DNA of 64,000 nucleotides from Arthrobacter humicola (GCF_022803015.1 NZ_JAFKON010000014.1:22004-86003), one strand, 5' to 3'; shown: positions 1 through 8,589, counted from the first letter of the stretch. Numbers and translations: made by a program. The notes: generated from the sequence alone by a model not told the origin.

Positions 1-567
1 GGCCTCGGCGGCCTCACTTTGGCCCTGGTCCACGGACTTCAGGCCGGCCCGGAAAATCTCTGCGAGATACGCGGACTCATTCAGGCCCAGGCCCAGGATG
101 GCCGGGATCAGGCCGTGGGTGGGGTCCGAGGTCACCCAGGTGTAGGTTGCAGGACCAAACGGGATTCCGAGGACGATCGTCGGATAGAGAACCGTGGCGA
201 GCCCCCAGAACAGCAGCTGGGTGTAGATCGGTGTGCCGCGGAAGAACCAGACCCAGGTCCAGCTGGACCAGCGGAACACCGGGTTGTCGGACTGCCGCAT
301 GAACGCCAGGAGGATGGCCAGGACGATGGCCAGGACCATGGACGCAAATGTCAGGAACAGGGTCCAGACGACGCCCTGGACCACCTTGGTGTCCAGGATG
401 TAGGTGCCGACGACGTCCCAGCGGAAGTTGGGGTTCGTGAACAGGCTCTGCAGGAAGGCAAGCAGGAAGCCGACGATGATGATGGCGCTGATCCAGCGGC
501 CGGGGTGCCGTACCGGTACTGCATTGTTCAGTACCGGTGCGGCGTGAGGGTCCTGATGGCTGTCCAT
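1..567 (-). CDS. Amino-acid ABC transporter permease (partial, 3' end outside window)
   Basis: Inner-membrane permease of a polar amino-acid importer of the HisM/GlnP type. The reverse strand reads openly from ATG at 567 to the window edge (189 codons, no stop). Hydrophobic segments lie at about residues 30-45, 68-90, 118-140 and 145-165. The text LKSVDQGQSEAAEA at the cut end is the start of the EAA loop that contacts the ATPase. A GGGGCAG ribosome site precedes the ATG. It follows the substrate-binding gene at 603-1556 by 35 nt, so the two form an operon whose ATPase is probably beyond the edge. Substrate specificity cannot be read from the sequence. Confidence 0.88.
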   Translation of the reverse strand, partial: MDSHQDPHAAPVLNNAVPVRHPGRWISAIIIVGFLLAFLQSLFTNPNFRWDVVGTYILDTKVVQGVVWTLFLTFASMVLAIVLAILLAFMRQSDNPVFRWSSWTWVWFFRGTPIYTQLLFWGLATVLYPTIVLGIPFGPATYTWVTSDPTHGLIPAILGLGLNESAYLAEIFRAGLKSVDQGQSEAAEA

Positions 568-602
568 CTCTGCCCCTGCTGCGGATCCGGTTGTGGGGAG
601 GC

Positions 603-1556
603 TCAAGACGCGGCCGCCGGGTTGACCTCGGACTTGGTGATGGCACCGTCGGTGACGCCCCAGCCCTCAAGGATCTTCTTGTAGGAACCGTCTTCCATCA
701 GTTTGGTCATGGTCTTCTGGACGACGTCCGCCAGGGCCGTGTCCGACTTGGCGACGGCGATGCCCTGGGGAGCAGAATCGTAGACTTCGCCGAGCTTCTC
801 GAGCTGGCCGTTGGTCTGGGTCAGTGCGTAGCCGATGATGGGGGAGTCGGCGGCCATGGCATCGATGCTGCCGTTGACCAGTCGGGTGGTGATGTCCGTC
901 TGGGTCTTGAGGGTCACGATGTTGATGGGCTGCTTGCCCTCGGCGGTGCACTTCTTGTTGCGGTCCGAGAGGTCCGGATCTTCCTGGATGGTGCCGGTCT
1001 GCACGCCGATGGACTTGCCGCAGAGGTCATCGAGGGAGATCTTCTTGGGGTTGCCCTTCTGAACGGCCCAGCCGGTACCTGCCTGGTAGTAGCTGACCAT
1101 GTTTACCGCGGCAAGCCGCTCCGGGTTGATCGTGAAGGAAGAGACCCCGAGGTCGTACTTCGGGCCCAGGGCCGGAAGGATGCCGGTGAATTCGGCCGTC
1201 TGGACCTGGACCTTCAGGCCGAGCGCCGCGCCGATCGCCTTGGCGATGTCGACGTCGTAGCCCACGGGGGTCTGGCCGTCGGTGCCGAGGAATTCCGCGG
1301 GGGCGTAGGAGGTATCCGAGCCCACGGTCAGGGTGCCTTTAGCCTTGATCGCCTCGGGCAACATGGCCGCCAGGGCATCGTCCTTCTGGACCGTGCTGGG
1401 GTCAAAGCTGGCCGCGGCACTGCCCGAAGCGGAAGCCGCGCCGGAGGGGCCGGTCTCGGAGGCGTTCGTGCAGGCCGTCAAGGCCAATGCGCCGACGGCG
1501 AGCACCGTGGCGACCTTCAGTGCGGGGTTGCTCAGGAGCGAAGGGGAGATCTGCAT
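603..1556 (-). CDS. Amino-acid ABC transporter substrate-binding lipoprotein
   Basis: Periplasmic-binding-protein family 3 lipoprotein (317 aa) that captures a polar amino acid outside the membrane for the permease encoded just downstream. The first 28 residues form a lipoprotein signal ending in the lipobox LTAC (Cys about 29), followed by a Ser/Ala-rich linker. The mature part has the family core: TLTVGSDTSYAPAEF, GYDVDIAKAIG, and a C-terminal DGSYKKILEGWG. An open frame extends 26 codons further upstream, but the ATG at 1556 has an AAAGGTAAG ribosome site and begins the signal peptide, so it is preferred. An AT-rich region with a TATAAA-like -10 lies upstream. Confidence 0.9.
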   Translation of the reverse strand: MQISPSLLSNPALKVATVLAVGALALTACTNASETGPSGAASASGSAAASFDPSTVQKDDALAAMLPEAIKAKGTLTVGSDTSYAPAEFLGTDGQTPVGYDVDIAKAIGAALGLKVQVQTAEFTGILPALGPKYDLGVSSFTINPERLAAVNMVSYYQAGTGWAVQKGNPKKISLDDLCGKSIGVQTGTIQEDPDLSDRNKKCTAEGKQPINIVTLKTQTDITTRLVNGSIDAMAADSPIIGYALTQTNGQLEKLGEVYDSAPQGIAVAKSDTALADVVQKTMTKLMEDGSYKKILEGWGVTDGAITKSEVNPAAAS

Positions 1557-1598
1557 TTTCTTACCTTTTGTTGCCGGAGGGATGCGTAACGAGGCCGA

Positions 1599-1604
1599 TT
1601 TATA
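1599..1604 (-). promoter_or_regulatory. Candidate -10 box of the amino-acid ABC operon
   Basis: On the reverse strand TATAAA lies about 43 nt upstream of the ATG at 1556, in an unusually AT-rich patch (about 1600-1690) for this genome. No convincing -35 was found at normal spacing, so the call rests on composition and the -10 alone. Confidence 0.35.
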
Positions 1605-1797
1605 GTGTATCGCCGAACAAGAGATGTACGTCACAGAAAACTAAGTTTCACTATTGGATAACTAAACCAGACCCGAACGCAATATCTTTAATGCCCGATC
1701 TGTCTGTGATCCCGGATTCCTGTCCGTTTCGCCAGTTCCTGCGGTGCAAGTTCGACGGCCGATTCGCCGGCCCGGCCGGCGTCACCGGCCCCGCGGC

Positions 1798-3192
1798 CTA
1801 GCTGCTGATGCCGAGCGACTCCAGCATCGGCCGGAACTTCGCCCACGTCTCGGCGAGCTCAGTCTCGGGAACCGAGCCGTCCACCACGCCGCAGCCCGCA
1901 TAGAGCCGGACCGTGTGCGGGGATTCGATGACGGCGCCACGCAGGGCGATGCCCCACTCGCCGTTGCCGGCCGCGTCGAGCCAGCCGACCGGCCCGGCAT
2001 ACGGGCCGCGGTCCAGGTGCTCGAGCTTGCGGATGAGCGCCCCGGCCACGGTCGTGGGGGTACCGCAGACGGCGGCGGTCGGATGCAGCGCGTTGATCAG
2101 GGCCAGGCACGTGGGGACGTGGCCTTCCACCTCGGCCAGTTCAGCCTTGACGTCAGAGGCCAGATGCCACACATTGGGCAGTTCGAGGATGAAGGGCTCG
2201 CTGTGCGCGTTCATGGCCTCGGAAAACGGGGCCAGCTGCGTGGTCAGGGACTGGATTGCGATGTCGTGTTCGTGCCGCTGCTTCTCGGAGCCGGCCAGCA
2301 CCCGTTCGGCGAATTCCAGCGGCGAGCCCGCCATGCCATCGGCGTCGCGGCGGTCCAGGGTGCCGGCCAGGACGCGCGCCTGCGCGGTGCGGCCCTCCAC
2401 CTGGATCAGCATTTCCGGAGTAGCCCCCACCAGCCCGTCCACCCCGTACGTCCAGCATTCGCGGTACCGGGCGGACAGTTCGCGCAGCACCTCGGCGGCC
2501 TTGACGCCGGTGGGGACGGTGGCCACGACGTCCCGCGCCAGCACCAGCTTTTCCAGGGCGCCGGTCCGGATCTCCGCGACGCCGGCGGCAACGGCGGCCA
2601 TCCAGCCTTCCTCGCTGAGCGAGCCGGTGTGCAACGTTGCCCCTGCGGCCAATGGCAAAGGACGGACGACGGCGCCACCGGCCTGCGCGGCCGCCGGCAC
2701 CGGGTCGTCCACCACGGTCGCGCTGGTCCCCGGATTGGCGCCGATCCCGGGATTGGCGCTGGTGCTGTGAAGCCAGCGGTCCAGGGCGGCGCGGGCACCG
2801 GCTTCGGTGAGGTCGCCGTCGTCGAACGTGAGCTGGGTCAGCCAGGCCTGGCCGTCACGGAGCCCGACAACGATTTCCGGGACCAGCAGCCGGGACTCAT
2901 GGGCGGAGGCCTTGGAGAAGGCGAAGGAGCCGAAGGCGACCGGGCCGGTGCCTGGGCAGCCCACACTGTCCTGGATGTCTGCCTCCAGGACCTGGTGGCG
3001 CCACCAGATGTCCGCTTCAAGGAAGCGCTCGGGCCCGGTGGCGGTGAAACGGGCTATCTCGCCGAAGCCCACGAGACCGGCCTCGCGGCGGGTCCAGCAC
3101 AGGACATCGTCCCGGACCAGAAACGACGGCAGGCCCCCGGGGAAAGTTTCGGCATCGAGGGGGACTGTCAAGGTGCGGAACGTGCTCGTCAT
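1798..3192 (-). CDS. menF: Isochorismate synthase (menaquinone type)
   Basis: Converts chorismate to isochorismate, the first step of menaquinone synthesis (or of a catecholate siderophore if it were EntC). At 464 aa it has the normal length. The chorismate-binding fold is in the C-terminal half: the general-base lysine in LEKLVLARD (about residue 215), the HPTAAVCG segment (370-377), GPVGWLDAAGNGEWGIALR (400-418) and the closing AGCGVVDGS. An Ala/Pro/Gly-rich insert with a duplicated ANPG motif sits at about 145-158. It is divergent from menG, menJ-like and polyprenyl synthase genes, which supports the menaquinone role. EntC is the alternative, but no siderophore genes are nearby. Confidence 0.88.
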   Translation of the reverse strand: MTSTFRTLTVPLDAETFPGGLPSFLVRDDVLCWTRREAGLVGFGEIARFTATGPERFLEADIWWRHQVLEADIQDSVGCPGTGPVAFGSFAFSKASAHESRLLVPEIVVGLRDGQAWLTQLTFDDGDLTEAGARAALDRWLHSTSANPGIGANPGTSATVVDDPVPAAAQAGGAVVRPLPLAAGATLHTGSLSEEGWMAAVAAGVAEIRTGALEKLVLARDVVATVPTGVKAAEVLRELSARYRECWTYGVDGLVGATPEMLIQVEGRTAQARVLAGTLDRRDADGMAGSPLEFAERVLAGSEKQRHEHDIAIQSLTTQLAPFSEAMNAHSEPFILELPNVWHLASDVKAELAEVEGHVPTCLALINALHPTAAVCGTPTTVAGALIRKLEHLDRGPYAGPVGWLDAAGNGEWGIALRGAVIESPHTVRLYAGCGVVDGSVPETELAETWAKFRPMLESLGISS

Positions 3193-3309
3193 GATGGCAT
3201 AACACTAGCCCGTGATCGCCCATTGGGTGGATATACACGAGCCGGCCGGGCCTGCACGGGGCCGCGGCGGCCGTTGCCGCAGGTGAAAGCCGCGTCAATT
3301 GGCGGCCCG

Positions 3310-3345
3310 TTCGTGGGAGCGCCGATCATTTGAGACAATGTCAGG
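3310..3345 (+). promoter_or_regulatory. Candidate leaderless promoter of menG
   Basis: GACAAT (3334-3339) is followed by exactly 6 nt and then the GTG start at 3346, which places the transcription start on the start codon. TTCGTG (3310-3315) with an 18-bp spacer is the matching but weak -35. No ribosome site is visible before the GTG. Confidence 0.45.
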
Positions 3346-4137
3346 GTGAACCGAGCATCCTTGGATAAGCGTCCGGACGAAGTAGCCACGATGTTTGACG
3401 ACGTCGCCCCCAAATACGACGTCGTCAACGATGTCCTGTCCTTGGGGCAGACACGGCGTTGGCGCAAGGTGGTGGTGGAGGCCATGGGCGTCTCGGCCGG
3501 CCAGCACGTCCTGGACCTCGCCGCCGGCACCGGCACCTCCAGCGAGCCGTACGCCGACGCAGGCATCAACGTCATCGCCTGCGATTTCTCCCTCGGCATG
3601 CTCAAGGTCGGCAAGCGCCGCCGCCCTGACATCGACTTCATCGCCGGAGATGCCACCCGCCTGCCGTTCGCGGACAACACCTTCGACGCCAGCACGATCT
3701 CCTTTGGCCTGCGCAACGTCAACGAGCCGAAGAAGGCCCTGGCCGAGATGCTGCGGGTCACCAAGCCCGGCGGCCGGCTGGTCATCGCGGAATTCTCCCA
3801 GCCCGTGGTGCCGCTGTGGCGCACGATGTACACCGAATACCTCATGCGGGCCCTGCCGGCCATCGCCGTCAAGGCCTCCTCCAACCCCGACGCCTACGTC
3901 TACCTCGCCGAGTCCATCCGCGCCTGGCCGGACCAGGACCACCTTGCGGCCTGGCTGCAGGAGGCCGGCTGGGAATCCGTCACCTACCGCAACCTCAGCG
4001 GCGGCATCGTCGCCGTGCACCGGGCCCAGAAACCGGCAGACCCCTCAACCGGCGCTGCCGCCGGCGCTGCGGCGCTGGCCGCCCACACCGGACCCGTGGC
4101 CAAGCTGCGCCGCAACATCACCCGGCCCGGCCGATAG
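3346..4137 (+). CDS. menG: Demethylmenaquinone methyltransferase
   Basis: SAM-dependent C-methylation of demethylmenaquinone, the last step of menaquinone synthesis. The 263-aa protein has the UbiE/MenG signature: DKRPDEVATMFDDVAPKYD at the N-terminus, motif I VLDLAAGTGTSS (about 55-66), CDFSLGML, GDATRLPFADNTFD and SFGLRNV. About 20 residues of Ala-rich tail extend past the usual C-terminus. Translation starts at a GTG with no Shine-Dalgarno. The next gene follows after 12 nt, so menG, the reductase and the polyprenyl synthase form one operon. Confidence 0.95.
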   Translation: MNRASLDKRPDEVATMFDDVAPKYDVVNDVLSLGQTRRWRKVVVEAMGVSAGQHVLDLAAGTGTSSEPYADAGINVIACDFSLGMLKVGKRRRPDIDFIAGDATRLPFADNTFDASTISFGLRNVNEPKKALAEMLRVTKPGGRLVIAEFSQPVVPLWRTMYTEYLMRALPAIAVKASSNPDAYVYLAESIRAWPDQDHLAAWLQEAGWESVTYRNLSGGIVAVHRAQKPADPSTGAAAGAAALAAHTGPVAKLRRNITRPGR

Positions 4138-4149
4138 CCGATCCCTGCT

Positions 4150-5544
4150 GTGAATGTACTGATCGTCGGGGCGGGCCCGGCCGGATCCACCGCCGCCTAC
4201 TACCTTGCCAAAGCCGGCATTGACGTCACGGTGCTGGAGAAAACCAGCTTTCCCCGCGAGAAAGTCTGCGGCGACGGACTCACGCCGCGCGCGGTCCGCG
4301 AGATCCAGAAGCTGGGACTCGCCCACCCCGAAACCGACGGCTGGCGGCGGAACAAAGGCCTGCGCCTGATCGCCGGCGGCCGCACGATCGAACTGGCCTG
4401 GCCGGAGGTTGCCGACTTCCCGCAGTACGGGCTGATCCGGACCCGGCTCGGCTTCGACGAACAGCTCGCCCGGCATGCGCAGTCCGCGGGCGCCGTCGTG
4501 CTGGAACGCCACAGCGTCACCGAAGCGCTGCGCTCCGAGGATGGCCGGGTCACCGGCGTGCGCGCCGCGCTGCTGGACAACTCCGGACGCAAGACCGGCG
4601 AGACGCGCGACTTCAGCGCCGACGTCGTCCTCGCCGCCGACGGAAACTCGACGCGCACCGCCGTCTCACTGGGCATCGGCAAGCGCGACGACCGGCCCCT
4701 CGGCGTGGCTGTGCGGACCTACTTCACCTCGCCGCGGCACGACGACGACTGGATGGAAGGCTGGCTCGAGCTTCCCGGCCGCGACGGCAAACTCCTGCCC
4801 GGCTACGGCTGGGTGTTCGGCGTCGGCGACGGCACCTCCAACGTGGGCCTGGGCATCCTGAACTCCTCGAAGGACTTCGGCAAGCTGGACTACAAGCAGG
4901 TGCTGCGCGAATGGACCGCCGGCATGCCCGCCGACTGGGGCTTCACCCCGGACAACCAGGTGGGCGAAATCCGTGGGGCCGCGCTGCCCATGGGCTTCAA
5001 CCGCACCCCGCACTATTCTCCGGGCCTGCTGCTCCTCGGCGACGCCGGCGGCATGGTCTCCCCGTTCAACGGCGAGGGCATCTCCTACGCCATGGAGTCC
5101 GCCCGCTTCGCGGCCGAATTCATCGCCGACGCGGCTGCCCGGTCGGCGTCCGCCGGCTGGGGGACCGGGGCAGAGGCTTCCAGGGCCGCCGACGCGCACC
5201 TTGCCCGTTACGCCGACTACGTGCGCCAGCAGTGGGGCTCACACTTCACCCTGGGAAGGGCGTTCGCCGCCCTGATCGGCAAGCCGGCCGTCATGAAACT
5301 GGCCCTACGGACCGGTATGCCTGTCCCCGTGCTCATGCGTTTCGTGGTGCGGATGCTGGCCAACCTCACCGATCCGGCCGCCAAGGGCTTCGAGGACCGG
5401 GTCATCCGGGTCCTGGAATCCCTGGTACCCGCCACGTCCAATCAGGCCACGTCCAATCAGGCAACGTCCAACAAGGCCGCGTCCACCACGGACAGCGTTC
5501 CGCACTCCGGCGCCAACTCCGCGGTTTCCGCAACAAAAAGTTAG
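4150..5544 (+). CDS. Geranylgeranyl reductase family flavoprotein (MenJ-like)
   Basis: FAD-dependent reductase of the geranylgeranyl reductase family (464 aa). In mycobacteria the family member MenJ, encoded near ubiE/menG and a polyprenyl synthase, saturates one isoprene unit of the menaquinone side chain; the same neighbourhood here suggests the same role. Visible motifs are the dinucleotide-binding GAGPAGS (7-13), CGDGLTPRAV (about 40-49) and the second FAD motif LLLGDAGGMVSPFNGEGI (about 294-311). The last 40 residues are an unusual Ser/Thr/Asn tail containing three copies of a TSNQA/TSNKA unit. GTG start; the spacing to the next gene is 9 nt. Confidence 0.85.
   Translation: MNVLIVGAGPAGSTAAYYLAKAGIDVTVLEKTSFPREKVCGDGLTPRAVREIQKLGLAHPETDGWRRNKGLRLIAGGRTIELAWPEVADFPQYGLIRTRLGFDEQLARHAQSAGAVVLERHSVTEALRSEDGRVTGVRAALLDNSGRKTGETRDFSADVVLAADGNSTRTAVSLGIGKRDDRPLGVAVRTYFTSPRHDDDWMEGWLELPGRDGKLLPGYGWVFGVGDGTSNVGLGILNSSKDFGKLDYKQVLREWTAGMPADWGFTPDNQVGEIRGAALPMGFNRTPHYSPGLLLLGDAGGMVSPFNGEGISYAMESARFAAEFIADAAARSASAGWGTGAEASRAADAHLARYADYVRQQWGSHFTLGRAFAALIGKPAVMKLALRTGMPVPVLMRFVVRMLANLTDPAAKGFEDRVIRVLESLVPATSNQATSNQATSNKAASTTDSVPHSGANSAVSATKS
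5434..5478 (+). repeat. 15-nt tandem repeat, three copies, in the reductase C-terminal tail
   Basis: Units ACGTCCAATCAGGCC (5434), ACGTCCAATCAGGCA (5449) and ACGTCCAACAAGGCC (5464) follow head to tail and encode TSNQA-TSNQA-TSNKA. Changes in copy number would keep the frame. Confidence 0.95.
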
Positions 5545-5553
5545 GGTTAACCC

Positions 5554-6654
5554 GTGACCAACTCTGCAGACCAAAGCTGGACGCACGCCGGACACGGCCT
5601 GCCGAGCGCTGAACCCAGCCTCAACACCACCGCGATCGCCACCGGGCTCCAGCTGCCGGCAGGCTTCTCGGCCATCGCGGGCGACCCCGAGCTGGGCCCG
5701 GCGCTCACCACCAACCTGGCGCGCGTCGAGAAGAAGCTGCGCGAAGCCATTGCCAACTCCGATCCCCTGGCTGACGCAACGTCGCGCCACCTCGTGGAAG
5801 CCGGCGGCAAGCGGATCCGCCCACTGCTGACCCTGCTGTGCGCCCACCTTGGCGACGCCTCCCTGCCTGCAGTGGTGCAGGCCGCCGTCGTCGTCGAACT
5901 GACGCACCTCGCCACCCTGTACCACGACGACGTCATGGACTCCGCGCCGTTCCGCCGGGGGGCGCCGACGGCCCACGAGGTCTGGGGCAACTCCGTCGCG
6001 GTCCTGACCGGCGACCTCATCTTTGCGCGCGCCTCCATCCTGGTCTCGGAGCTCGGGTCCCGGGCGCTTGGCATCCAGGCCCGCACCTTTGAACGGCTCT
6101 GCCTGGGCCAGCTGCACGAGACCGTGGGACCGCGCCCGGACGAGGACCCCTTGGCGCACTACCTCTCCGTCATCGCGGACAAGACCGGCTCGCTCGTGGC
6201 CGCCTCCGGGCAGCTGGGTGCGATCTTCTCCGGCGCCGACGAAGCCTACGAGCCGATCCTGGTCGAGTACGGCGAGAAGGTGGGCGTGGCCTTCCAGCTC
6301 GCCGACGACGTCATTGACGTCACCGGGATCAAGGTCAAGTCCGGCAAGTCGCCGGGAACCGACCTGCGCGAGGGCGTGCCCACCCTGCCCGTGCTGCTGC
6401 TGCGCAACGCGGCCCGCGACGGCGACCTGGCCGCCGTCGAACTGCTGACGCTGATCGACGGTGACCTCAGCTCGGATGAGGCCCTGGCCGCCGCCGTGGC
6501 CGGACTCCGGGAGCACCCCGTCACTGCACAGTCCTGGGTGGTGGCACGCACCTGGGCCGATGAGGCCATTGCCGCCCTTGCCCCGCTGCCTGAGGGCGTC
6601 GTAAAAGCCTCGCTGACCAGCTTCGCCCACGCCGTAGTGGACCGCAGCAGCTAG
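5554..6654 (+). CDS. Polyprenyl diphosphate synthase (menaquinone side chain)
   Basis: Trans-isoprenyl diphosphate synthase (366 aa) making the long polyprenyl diphosphate that becomes the quinone tail. It has GGKRIRP (about 84-90), the first Asp-rich motif LYHDDVMD (about 125-132) and the second FQLADDVID (about 247-255), both intact. The N-terminal 45 residues are a less conserved extension. It is the third gene of the menG operon, starting with GTG 9 nt after the reductase stop. Chain length (hepta-, octa- or nonaprenyl) cannot be read reliably; the location supports menaquinone rather than carotenoid use. Confidence 0.92.
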   Translation: MTNSADQSWTHAGHGLPSAEPSLNTTAIATGLQLPAGFSAIAGDPELGPALTTNLARVEKKLREAIANSDPLADATSRHLVEAGGKRIRPLLTLLCAHLGDASLPAVVQAAVVVELTHLATLYHDDVMDSAPFRRGAPTAHEVWGNSVAVLTGDLIFARASILVSELGSRALGIQARTFERLCLGQLHETVGPRPDEDPLAHYLSVIADKTGSLVAASGQLGAIFSGADEAYEPILVEYGEKVGVAFQLADDVIDVTGIKVKSGKSPGTDLREGVPTLPVLLLRNAARDGDLAAVELLTLIDGDLSSDEALAAAVAGLREHPVTAQSWVVARTWADEAIAALAPLPEGVVKASLTSFAHAVVDRSS

Positions 6655-6801
6655 GCGTCCACCGCCGTCCTGCCGCTGGGGCCGTCCCCGGCCACACCAG
6701 CTACGCCAGGCCCGGCGGTACAGCCGGTCCGGAGTCGCTCCCCGGCCGGTTCTTCCGGCTGGGCGCAGCCTGCCGATTAACCTGGCTTCCGGCTTAGACG
6801 G

Positions 6802-6858
6802 AATGGCCCCGGTTCCTCACAACGTTCGAGTCTTCCGTTGTGCCGAACCGGGGCCATT
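6802..6858 (+). terminator. Long hairpin terminator after the menaquinone operon
   Basis: AATGGCCCCGGTTC (6802-6815) and GAACCGGGGCCATT (6845-6858) are perfectly complementary over 14 bp, with an inner CACAAC/GTTGTG stem (6818-6823/6837-6842). TTTCTCC follows, a weak U tract. It lies about 150 nt after the polyprenyl synthase stop. Confidence 0.7.
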
Positions 6859-7084
6859 TCTCCGTTCGCATCAGATCCACCGGAGGCATTTGGTGAACCC
6901 AAGAAAGAGCATATGACAACTTTGTAATGCTGTCTAGCGGTTTTGTAATTTGATTGTCACGGGTTCGTCGGCGGCTTGGCGGACGCCCCGGGCACATGAG
7001 GCGGCCGCTCGCGTGACTGCGGCCGAGCGGGGCCACTTTGCCGCGCTGCGGTCTGCTTCCAGGCTGGTTTCTCGGCGTGTTGGA

Positions 7085-7097
7085 GTCAAAGTGCCCC
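7085..7097 (+). repeat. 13-nt direct repeat, copy 1 (left of the DUF559 gene)
   Basis: GTCAAAGTGCCCC occurs here and again at 8102-8114, bracketing the gene at 7186-8022. A partly complementary GGGGCCACTTTG lies near 7029. It may be the edge of a small inserted unit or chance. Confidence 0.5.
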
Positions 7098-7185
7098 ACG
7101 GCGGCTGTGGATGTCCGGGATGAGGTTTTCCACATGGCGCAGCGGGGCCGGTCCCTAAGTGTCCCCGGCAGGGCACATTGGCGGA

Positions 7186-8022
7186 ATGGACGTTGCCACT
7201 TATCTTGCTTCACGGGGCGGAGCGGCCGCCACGGCGGACCTTGGCCGGGCCGGATTCAGCCGCCACCGGCTTGCCACGGCCGTGTCCCTGGGCACCATAG
7301 TGCGGATCCGCCGCGGGCACTATGGGCTTCCGCAGGATTCCGGTGCCTACCGGGCGGCGCGCGAACTGAAGGGGTTGCTGACGTGCGTGTCGGCCGCTCC
7401 GTGCTACAGCTTGTGGACCTTGGCTCCGGCCCACTCCATGCATTTGTGTCTTGGGCACCGGGCCGCACCGCCCGGCACTGTGGCCCACGGCCGCTGCAGG
7501 CACCTCCGGCACCCGTGGCTGCCCGTGGCCGGACTCGCCGACGTCCTGATCCATGCACTCCACTGTCTGCCTGAATTGGAGGCCCTTGTCATGGTCCAGT
7601 GTGCGGTGGGCCGGAGGGACATCACCCTGGCCTTCCTCCGCAGCAAACTCGAAGGTAACCGCAACGGACGCGCCAGGTCGGTGCTGGACCTTGTCATTCC
7701 GCGGGCCGATTCGCTGCTGGAAGTTCTCGCCAACACCGCCTTCCGCAGGGCCGGGCTGCACGTGCGCCGGCATGTGGAGATTCCCGGGGTAGGGGAGGTG
7801 GACTTCCTTGTTGAGGACTGCATCGTCGTGGAGACCGACGGTGCCTCGCACCTGGAGCCGCTGCAAGTCAAGAAGGACCGGCGGCGGAACAACGCAAGCC
7901 TCATCGGTGGTTACCTTGTACTCAGGTTCGGGTACGACGACGTCGTCCATCACCCGGAGCGGATGGTTGCGGAGGTTCTGGCGGTGCTGAAGTTGCGGCG
8001 CAGTGGGGCCTTCCGGCCGTGA
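7186..8022 (+). CDS. AbiEi-like N-terminal domain plus DUF559 nuclease-like protein
   Basis: 278-aa protein with two parts. Residues 1-60 resemble the winged-helix domain found in AbiEi-type antitoxins and related proteins (short helices followed by VRIRRGHYGLP). The C-terminal 100 residues resemble DUF559, a Vsr/restriction-like nuclease fold: RRHVEIPGVGEVDFLVEDCIVVE carries the E...D-x...E pattern, followed by a Lys/Arg-rich strand and YLVLRFGYDDV. Many actinobacteria carry such stand-alone proteins; their function is unproven and could be defence or repair. No AbiEii toxin is adjacent. ATG at 7186 is preferred over an in-frame upstream start at 7159. Confidence 0.72.
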   Translation: MDVATYLASRGGAAATADLGRAGFSRHRLATAVSLGTIVRIRRGHYGLPQDSGAYRAARELKGLLTCVSAAPCYSLWTLAPAHSMHLCLGHRAAPPGTVAHGRCRHLRHPWLPVAGLADVLIHALHCLPELEALVMVQCAVGRRDITLAFLRSKLEGNRNGRARSVLDLVIPRADSLLEVLANTAFRRAGLHVRRHVEIPGVGEVDFLVEDCIVVETDGASHLEPLQVKKDRRRNNASLIGGYLVLRFGYDDVVHHPERMVAEVLAVLKLRRSGAFRP

Positions 8023-8077
8023 CGGGCAGGTCGCTGCTGCCGTCCGGGGCTACATTGGCGTCTCAGCAGGGGATCAC

Positions 8078-8100
8078 CGGACCCGACGACGGCGGGTCCG
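8078..8100. terminator. Short hairpin between convergent genes
   Basis: CGGACCCG (8078-8085) and CGGGTCCG (8093-8100) pair perfectly around a 7-nt loop. It lies between the convergent genes ending at 8022 and 8161. There is no U tract, so the call is structural only. Confidence 0.4.
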
Positions 8101-8101
8101 T

Positions 8102-8114
8102 GTCAAAGTGCCCC
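8102..8114 (+). repeat. 13-nt direct repeat, copy 2 (right of the DUF559 gene)
   Basis: An exact copy of GTCAAAGTGCCCC at 7085-7097. It is followed by a GC-rich run of GACCGCCG units up to about 8140. Confidence 0.5.
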
Positions 8115-8160
8115 CGGACCGCCGGACCGCCGGACCCGGCCCGAGGAGAGGCCGTGGAGC

Positions 8161-8589
8161 CTAGTCTTCGTCCTCGTCGTTGAAGGCCCACTCGAACATG
8201 TCGAAGACGAATTCGGAGAAGGTCCCTTCCTCGCTCTTCCACTGGCCGCGGGCGTTGTTGCGGCGGTACACGATGGGATCCGGGATGCTGAGGTCCCCGA
8301 CACGGAAGCCCCAGGTGAACTGCTCTTCCTCGTCCTCGAGGAACATGAGGAAGCCCTCATCATCCACTTCGAGCTCTTCGGGGTCCCAGAAGTAGTGGTA
8401 GGCCTCCATGATGTCCTCGCAGCCGCCGACTGCCAGGTAGAACTCGCGCAGGACCATCGGGACCTGGAACTGGTGTTCGGCGAGGGCGGCGTCGAGCTCC
8501 TCGGCCGGGAGGCCATCTTCTTCCTGCCATTCGTCTTCGAGATACTTCGGGACAAGCGCGCGGAATTTCTCGAGGAACATGTCAGTCAT
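8161..8589 (-). CDS. Acidic SUKH/SMI1-KNR4-like protein of unknown function
   Basis: 142-aa, strongly acidic cytoplasmic protein with no signal or membrane segment. The order of elements (N-terminal helix; a VPMVLREFYLAVGGCED-like segment; then strands around GFLMFLEDEEEQFTWGFRVGD) resembles the SMI1/KNR4 (SUKH) superfamily, whose bacterial members include immunity proteins and house-keeping proteins of unknown role. It ends in a run of Glu/Asp. No toxin gene is adjacent, so an immunity role is not supported. The downstream TRIC gene lies 20 nt upstream in transcription order, suggesting the two are co-transcribed. Confidence 0.65.
   Translation of the reverse strand: MTDMFLEKFRALVPKYLEDEWQEEDGLPAEELDAALAEHQFQVPMVLREFYLAVGGCEDIMEAYHYFWDPEELEVDDEGFLMFLEDEEEQFTWGFRVGDLSIPDPIVYRRNNARGQWKSEEGTFSEFVFDMFEWAFNDEDED

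Larger units (their letters stand above)
6655..7185. other. 531-nt intergenic region with a terminator and no credible gene
   Basis: The only clear structure is the long hairpin at 6802-6858. The remainder is GC-rich and holds the first copy of a 13-nt sequence repeated after the next gene (7085-7097). Reverse-strand open frames across 6794-7213 encode Arg/Pro-rich text with no recognisable family and are not called. Confidence 0.6.

Noticed and set aside
6794..7213. A 139-codon minus-strand frame in the intergenic region after the menaquinone operon
   Set aside because: It covers the terminator hairpin, has no ribosome site and has Arg/Pro-rich, non-conserved composition.
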